Shown here one piece after another: positions 61,401 through 64,000 of a DNA stretch of 64,000 bases (positions are counted from its first letter, which is position 1; each line of letters opens with the position of its first letter). The notes under the pieces were generated by a model that did no database searches, had not been told where the DNA came from, and saw only the letters and a list, made by a program, of their open reading frames with translations. Source of the DNA: Ciona savignyi. Taxonomy: Eukaryota > Chordata > Ascidiacea > Phlebobranchia > Cionidae. Position numbers and translations under genes: made by a program. The stretch covers positions 181,259 to 245,258 of the forward strand of contig CH003046.1 in assembly GCA_000149265.1 (NCBI GenBank). Reading direction: 5' to 3'.

Positions 61401-63796
61401 TCTTAACATTATATTAAAGGTGTTTGGCATATTTACATGCAATATACGCTTGCAACCACCAAGGCAATTTTCAATGACCTGACCCAATGGTATTTAATTT
61501 TGGGAAATGTTTTTTTTAACTATTTTTTTTTAACTATTTTTTAACCATTTTTTTTAACTATTTTTTTTAACCATTTTTTTTAACTATTTTTTAAACTTTA
61601 TGTTGTTATCGTAACACTTCATATTCCTTTATAAGGAGAAATTTGCGCGAACTGCAGATGTCAGCGAACAAAATAAGAGAAATAGAAGATGGAGGCTTTG
61701 TAGGGTTGGATGACCTGAGGACTCTGCACCTCAGTAAGAACTTCATCAAATTTATGGACCGTAAAACATGGACTGGACTTCATTCATTGAAGAATTTGTA
61801 TCTCAAACAAAATTTGGTAAGTTTATTCGCACTGTTCTATTTTCATTTCGTATTCATTAAAACATTGTTGGAAATATAAAGTAAAGTTGCTAATTACAGA
61901 GTGGAGTTGCTGGTGTCTTTTGCAACTGTTTTTGCTGTTGTTAGCACTGGGTTTGGTAAAATAATTTTGTTCTTAATGTTTTGCTCCTTAAAATGTATAT
62001 ATTAATCAAAACAACACAAACTTTGATTACCAAAGTAAAAACAGTAGAACTCCTATAGCCAGTGATAACAATTATTGAAGAGAGGAATAACGTACAACAG
62101 CTTGTATGAATAGAGACACTAAAAACTAATACCAATAACAATAAACGTCAATTAATATTCTCTGTAATCTGAATAAGTGGGTTAAATTAGTATGAATATT
62201 AAATCAATGTATTATGTTCTAAAAATATTATGACTTTTAGTATTTAACCATAAAATCTCACTAAACTGTGAAATATAATGCATAGTTTGGCCAAAATTCA
62301 ATAAAGTGGTTCATTGATCAGTTCTATGTTGCAGATTGAAAGAATAAACGGAAAGTGCTTTGAAGCCATACAAGACACTGTGGAACTGCTTTACTTACAA
62401 CAAAACCGAATTCGACATATTTCACCTACAGCATTCAAGGGGATGGAGTCGTTAAAAACGCTCGACCTAAGCGGAAACCGACTTTCACAGATTGATGGGA
62501 GGTTTTTGGCGAAAACACGATCGTTATCATTTTTATTCCTCGATGGAAACCCGTGGGTATGCGATGACGTAACTGTTTGCTCCACTATGGGAGTTCTAGA
62601 TAAGAGCGATGAAATAATGCTGGTGAACCAGTTCGTGTGTCACGCCCCAGAAAAACACAAAGGGAAAAGCGGTTTTGAGATTTTGGGGAAGACGAATTGC
62701 TCTGTTGTAAAATACCCCAGTAATATAGATGGTTCAACTGGAACTATACACCCTCATTTTCTGTTGCTGTTTTTAAGCCTCGCTTCACATATTGTGTTTT
62801 ATTCCGCGTAGATTTTATATCAAAGTTGTATTTTATTTTTTATGTTTCTTTTATATATAAAAGCTATGGAGAATAAAATTCTTTTTTTGTAGGATTGGTT
62901 ATGTTTTTTTATAAAATTTTACATCATTATATTATAACTTATGAGGACAACACATATTACAGCCTATAAAATTAAAATTAATTTTTTCACTCGAGGTTAT
63001 GACTATGGGGGGGGTTACTAAGATGGGGGTTTAGTGGGGGGTAATACCTGGGGTTTAGTGAGGGTAATACCTGGGGTTTAGTGGGTATAATACCTGGGGT
63101 TTAGTGGGGGTATTACCTGGGGTTTAGTGGGGGTAATACCTGTGGTTTAGTGGGGGTAATACCTGCGGTTTGGTGGAGGGTAATACCTGGGATTTAGTGG
63201 GGGTAATACCTGGGGTTTAGTGGGGGTAATACCTGGGGTTTAGTGGGGGTAATACCTGCGGTTTGGTGGAGGGTAATACCTGGGGTTTAGTGGGGGTAAT
63301 ACCTGGGGTTTAGTGGGGGCAATACCTGGGGTTTGGGGGGGTAATACATGGGGGTTTAGTGGGGGTAATACCTGGGGTTTAGTGGGGGGTAATACATGGG
63401 GTTTAGTGGGGGTAATACCTGCGGTTTGGTGGAGGGTAATACCTGGGGTTTAGTGGGGGGTAATACCTGGGGTTTAGTGGGGGGTAATACCTGGGGTTTA
63501 GTGGGGGTAATACCTGGGGTTTAGTGGGGGGTAATACCTGGGGTTTAGTGGGGGTAATACCTGGGGTTTAGTGGGATTAATACCTGTGGTTTAGTGGGGT
63601 TTAGTGAGGGGTACTACCTGGGGTTTAGTTAGGGGTAAAAACATGCATCACCTGCTGAAGTTGGGTCGATCTGATACCTCAGCGCCAACCCATCAGGAGT
63701 GGAGATGTAAAGTTGTTGGAACTTTGGAAGTTTCTCTCTCTTCCTCGCTTGTTCCTCTGCCTCCTGGGCTTCTAGAAGTTTCCTCTCCAATTCCTC
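37443..63796 (-). CDS. SPAG17: sperm-associated antigen 17 (PF6 homologue), C-terminal half
   Basis: Visible exons, 5' to 3': 63652-63796, 55530-55648, 55111-55173, 54357-54522, 53132-53249, 52062-52203, 51177-51312, 50029-50174, 49461-49691, 48889-49007, 46956-47095, 46078-46198, 45349-45524, about 44376/44398-44565, 43691-43916, 42651-42865, 41770-41955, 41229-41357, 40661-40866, 39570-39686, 38064-38204, 37443-37607 (TAA). They give about 1125 aa, roughly half the human protein; the 5' half lies beyond the window. Diagnostic pieces: a coiled coil then FQQLYISTPDGLALRYQ, repeated DGT/DGS modules (SDGTVIKLLKDGS, RRDGSYVCDHTDGTRITRY, IHEDGSGSELL), RRGIEEEKAGRLALKN, and a C-terminal PapD-like domain (RGFQLLPPE, VVFGILREGSTY, KQPPPGTGIRVNYSPGP, VAAGMETKIEIEVYAIAVG). 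SPAG17 is a scaffold of the central-pair C1a projection in motile cilia. Nearly all splice phases agree. Exceptions: an in-frame TAG at 45464-45466, a missing base in a poly-C stretch near 43744-43762, and an unresolved junction between the 44565 and 43916 exons. Confidence 0.88.
37671..37918 (-). mobile_element. tRNA-related SINE near the SPAG17 last-exon acceptor
   Basis: Tail GATATTCATGTTTATCCCC; truncated in the head near CGCACCTGCACTCTTTC. Confidence 0.8.
38376..38664 (-). mobile_element. tRNA-related SINE, full length
   Basis: GGATAGGATATTCATG to CGCTAGACCATCGGGCC. Confidence 0.85.
38761..39071. mobile_element. hAT-like MITE
   Basis: CAGTGCTTCTCAAATGG... and ...GATCGAGAACCACTG are inverted ends. 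Flanks AACTAGAC and AACTAGTT match at 6 of 8 positions, a decayed 8-bp target duplication. GTGCGCCACA motifs lie at both ends. Confidence 0.75.
39346..39519 (-). mobile_element. tRNA-related SINE, head truncated
   Basis: GGATAGGATAATTATG to CCGCTGGGTTTCG, ending about 50 bases past the donor of the SPAG17 exon 39570-39686. Confidence 0.8.
39758..39889 (-). mobile_element. tRNA-related SINE with large internal deletion
   Basis: The tail (GGATAGGATTTTCATATTTG) fuses to TTGCCCAAGGACAAAACCG and the head. Confidence 0.75.
40008..40118 (-). mobile_element. old SINE tail half
   Basis: GATATTCATGTTTTATCCC and CATCGGGCTACCGGAAATAG; cut just before the LTR at 40131. Confidence 0.6.
40131..40618 (+). 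mobile_element. solo LTR interrupted by a SINE
   Basis: TGTTGTAAAATTGCG at the start and AATACAACA at the end are the TG...CA LTR ends. TGCTATATAACCC is a TATA-like core. The SINE at 40363-40595 splits it after CCAAGTACC. Target duplication not visible. Confidence 0.7.
40363..40595 (+). mobile_element. tRNA-related SINE inside the solo LTR
   Basis: CCGGCAAGTTAGTC, internal deletion after GCCTTTCAA, then AAACGGACATTGCCTG to AATATCCTATCCC. Confidence 0.8.
42330..42623 (-). mobile_element. tRNA-related SINE beside the SPAG17 exon 42651-42865
   Basis: Tail AATAGGATAGGATACTCATG, head end ACTAACCGGCCGGAC, 28 bases past the splice donor. Confidence 0.85.
42956..43448. repeat. 23-bp minisatellite, about 21 copies
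   Basis: Unit CATCTAAACCTGGTGTATTT + GTG, with C/A variation at the first position and occasional CCCACT variants, in a SPAG17 intron. Confidence 0.95.
44038..44303 (-). mobile_element. tRNA-related SINE
   Basis: GGATAGGATATTTATG to CACTAAACCACCAGAC, with a small central deletion. Confidence 0.8.
44604..44882 (+). mobile_element. tRNA-related SINE upstream of the SPAG17 exon 44565 acceptor
   Basis: Head GTCAGACCGGTTAGTCTGG begins about 38 bases from the acceptor; tail ACATGAATATCCTATCC. Confidence 0.85.
45225..45340 (+). repeat. shared 3'-end-like repeat, copy 3
   Basis: GTGTTTTAACTACTGTAG... ending AAAAACTAAACTAAAG, in a SPAG17 intron next to the exon at 45349. Confidence 0.45.
46239..46500 (+). 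mobile_element. tRNA-related SINE upstream of the SPAG17 exon 46078-46198 acceptor
   Basis: Head CTGGCCGGTTAGTCTGG, tail ACATGAATATCCTATCC, internal deletion after CGATGGTGGG. Confidence 0.85.
46501..46930 (-). mobile_element. two old SINE fragments
   Basis: Degenerate tail-side sequences (TTTATCTTTATGTGTGGG; ATCATGTTTTATAACCG) and a CCACTGGGTTCAGGCAACTG block near 46890. Confidence 0.4.
47111..48595. repeat. 13-bp minisatellite, about 114 copies
   Basis: Unit GAGATATTCATGT with G/A and C/G variants; 1.48 kb long. It starts 14 bases from the acceptor of the SPAG17 exon 46956-47095 and ends in a SINE middle segment. Confidence 0.97.
48596..48700 (-). mobile_element. SINE middle segment at the edge of the 13-bp array
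   Basis: Contains CATCTGGGTTCAGACAATG and GAGCCTTGCCCAATGAC. The tail block expected to its left is replaced by the array. Confidence 0.65.
49715..50003 (-). mobile_element. tRNA-related SINE filling a SPAG17 intron
   Basis: Occupies nearly all of the 337-bp intron between exons 50029-50174 and 49461-49691: tail GGATATTCGTGTTTATCTCC, head end AGACTAACTGGTCGGAC. Confidence 0.85.
50216..50489. repeat. degenerate AT-rich tandem repeat
   Basis: About five units of roughly 55 bp built from ATAGGGTTTTATTTAGGATA and related pieces, leading directly into an old SINE copy; probably an expanded tail. Confidence 0.75.
50490..50740 (-). mobile_element. old SINE copy
   Basis: TGTTTATCCACATAGATAAG, CTGGAGCTATTGTAGTGGG and ATTGCCAAAGGAAACAACAG are degenerate family motifs. 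Confidence 0.5.
50836..51074 (+). mobile_element. solo LTR, intact copy
   Basis: TGTTGTGGAAATGCG to AAGAATACAACA, 239 bp, with GTTATATAACCC inside. Flanks ATTTT and ATTTG match at 4 of 5 bases. Confidence 0.75.
51806..51944 (-). mobile_element. tRNA-related SINE with large internal deletion
   Basis: The tail through ACCTTGCGCCCACTG joins directly to CACTAAACCACCAGACTAACC. Confidence 0.75.
52846..53130 (+). mobile_element. tRNA-related SINE abutting a SPAG17 splice donor
   Basis: Head CGACTGGTTAATCTAGTGG, tail AAACATGAATATTCTA. The donor of exon 53132-53249 (GTAGAA on the minus strand) starts at 53131. Confidence 0.85.
54640..54933 (-). mobile_element. tRNA-related SINE in a SPAG17 intron
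   Basis: AATAGGATAGGATAGGATATTC to GCCAGACTAACCGATCAGAC. Confidence 0.85.
56165..58477 (+). CDS. unrecognised single-pass (type I) membrane protein nested in a SPAG17 intron
   Basis: Exon 1 (56165-56231) encodes a signal peptide (MKLIYVGIFISLFLIVANT) and ends phase 1 at GTAAGT. Exon 2 (57441-58477), after TTTTTACAG, continues in frame to TAG, giving 367 aa. The predicted ectodomain (about residues 23-217) is Asn/Thr/Ser-rich with several sequons (NFT, NNT, NST) and no cysteine that I noticed, as in a mucin-like stalk. A hydrophobic segment near residues 218-240 (GGIVVTLLLCISIFSILCV) is followed by a strongly basic, roughly 127-residue cytoplasmic tail rich in Lys, Arg and His. The intron holds a truncated SINE and a solo LTR. 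The gene lies opposite in strand to SPAG17, wholly inside its 8-kb intron. I recognise no family; cell-surface location is inferred from topology only. Confidence 0.72.
56366..56514 (-). mobile_element. SINE tail half in an intron of the nested membrane-protein gene
   Basis: GAATATTCATGTTTATCCCG to GATTTACACGTTCC. Confidence 0.75.
56607..56812 (+). mobile_element. solo LTR with 5-bp target duplication
   Basis: TGTTGTGGAAATGCC start, TATA-like GCTATATAACCC, degenerate end. AAGAC flanks both sides (56602-56606 and 56813-56817). Confidence 0.75.
58478..60120. other. AT-rich SPAG17-intron sequence between the two nested genes
   Basis: Probably includes the 3' UTR of the membrane-protein gene; otherwise no repeat or exon recognised. 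Confidence 0.5.
60127..60212 (+). promoter_or_regulatory. duplicated ATTCAAGCGTGG motif upstream of the LRR gene
   Basis: The 12-mer occurs at 60127-60138 and 60201-60212, 74 bases apart, each preceded by CTTCC. Possible promoter element; no known factor is asserted. Confidence 0.3.
60257..60290 (+). promoter_or_regulatory. 10-bp perfect hairpin upstream of the LRR start
   Basis: CCTTTCACTC (60257-60266) pairs perfectly with GAGTGAAAGG (60281-60290) across a 14-nt loop, 79 bases before the start codon. It may lie in the 5' UTR or be a bipartite binding site. Confidence 0.3.
60369..62811 (+). CDS. LRR cell-surface protein with GPI-anchor-type C-terminus, nested in a SPAG17 intron
   Basis: Exon 1 (60369-60476) encodes a signal peptide (MQRFMWILVIVITKVQA) and a cysteine-rich start (NCPCECY) like an LRR N-terminal cap. 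Exon 61636-61816 encodes two leucine-rich repeats (LRELQMSANKI, LRTLHLSKNFI) and the start of a third (LKNLYLKQNL). Exon 62335-62811 continues in phase 0 with further repeats (LLYLQQNRIRHI, LKTLDLSGNRLSQI, LSFLFLDGNPWVC), a cysteine-flanked C-terminal cap, and a terminal hydrophobic stretch (HFLLLFLSLASHIVFYSA) ending at TAG, as in GPI-anchored proteins. At least one exon is missing between 60476 and 61636, because exon 1 ends phase 0 and exon 61636 needs phase 2. A candidate ends at 61488 (AIFNDLTQ, phase 2). AATAAA lies at 62872-62877. Such proteins usually serve adhesion or receptor roles; no partner can be named. Confidence 0.72.
61505..61610. repeat. T-rich tandem repeat (TTTTTTAACTA type)
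   Basis: Runs of T separated by AACTA or AACCA, just before the acceptor of the LRR exon at 61636. Confidence 0.8.
62872..62877 (+). terminator. poly(A) signal of the LRR gene
   Basis: AATAAA lies 61 bases after the LRR stop codon, a normal distance for a short 3' UTR. Confidence 0.6.
63006..63636. repeat. G-rich minisatellite of about 23 bp, roughly 27 copies
   Basis: Unit TAATACCTGGGGTTTAGTGG + GGG with length variants. It ends about 15 bases from the donor of the SPAG17 exon 63652-63796. Confidence 0.95.
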
Positions 63797-64000
63797 CTGT
63801 TATGGTTGGTTATTGAATATCTTAGTGATGAAAGGATTCTTTTTAAGTTGATTATTGATTTTTTTTAACAGTTGATTTTGTTTAAACAGTTAATTATGTT
63901 TTTTGACAGTTAATTAGATTTTTGTAAAAAAAAAATTTCACAGTTGATTATTGAATATCTTAGTGGTGTGAGGATGTTTTTAAAAAATTAACCACAAGTT

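Overview
This is a window of animal nuclear DNA: spliced genes with GT-AG introns, AT-rich, one 100-N scaffold gap (36291-36390) and very dense short interspersed repeats. The gene set (flotillin-2, the cilia protein SPAG17, a BTB-zinc-finger factor, an LRR cell-surface protein), the compact introns and the repeat style suggest a tunicate such as Ciona. The species is an inference from these features and from memory of Ciona repeats; no search was run.

Layout. 1-5280: a tandem duplication of about 4.28 kb carrying a small secreted cysteine-containing peptide gene (copy 1 is cut by the window edge, copy 2 is complete in three exons). 6146-15131 (minus): an 11-exon BTB-C2H2 zinc-finger gene, which I rebuilt in frame to 515 codons plus stop. 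15132-21485: mostly repeats and transposon relics. 21486-31734 (plus): flotillin-2 in ten exons. 31735-37442: intergenic, between the converging 3' ends of FLOT2 and SPAG17, filled with SINEs, nested inverted-repeat transposons and a scaffold gap. 37443 to beyond 63796 (minus): the C-terminal half of SPAG17 in 22 visible exons. Its 8-kb intron (55649-63651) holds two plus-strand genes: an unrecognised single-pass membrane protein (56165-58477) and a GPI-anchor-type LRR protein (60369-62811).

Repeats. One tRNA-derived SINE family, with a tail of GGATA units, has about 45 copies. It also supplies sequence at several splice sites and seems to have seeded a 1.5-kb 13-bp tandem array. Other relics: a second SINE with a tRNA-Ser-like head, three copies of a ~240-bp solo LTR, hAT-like, pogo/Tigger-like and piggyBac-like non-autonomous elements (several with visible target-site duplications), and three long minisatellites inside SPAG17 introns.

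Sequence quality. FLOT2 and SPAG17 each contain an apparent single-base frame break at a homopolymer, and one SPAG17 exon has an in-frame TAG. Assembly errors are the simplest explanation, but read data would be needed to decide. The genes share no evident pathway: FLOT2 is a membrane scaffold, SPAG17 an axonemal central-pair protein, the BTB-zinc-finger protein a nuclear regulator, and the two nested genes encode surface proteins.
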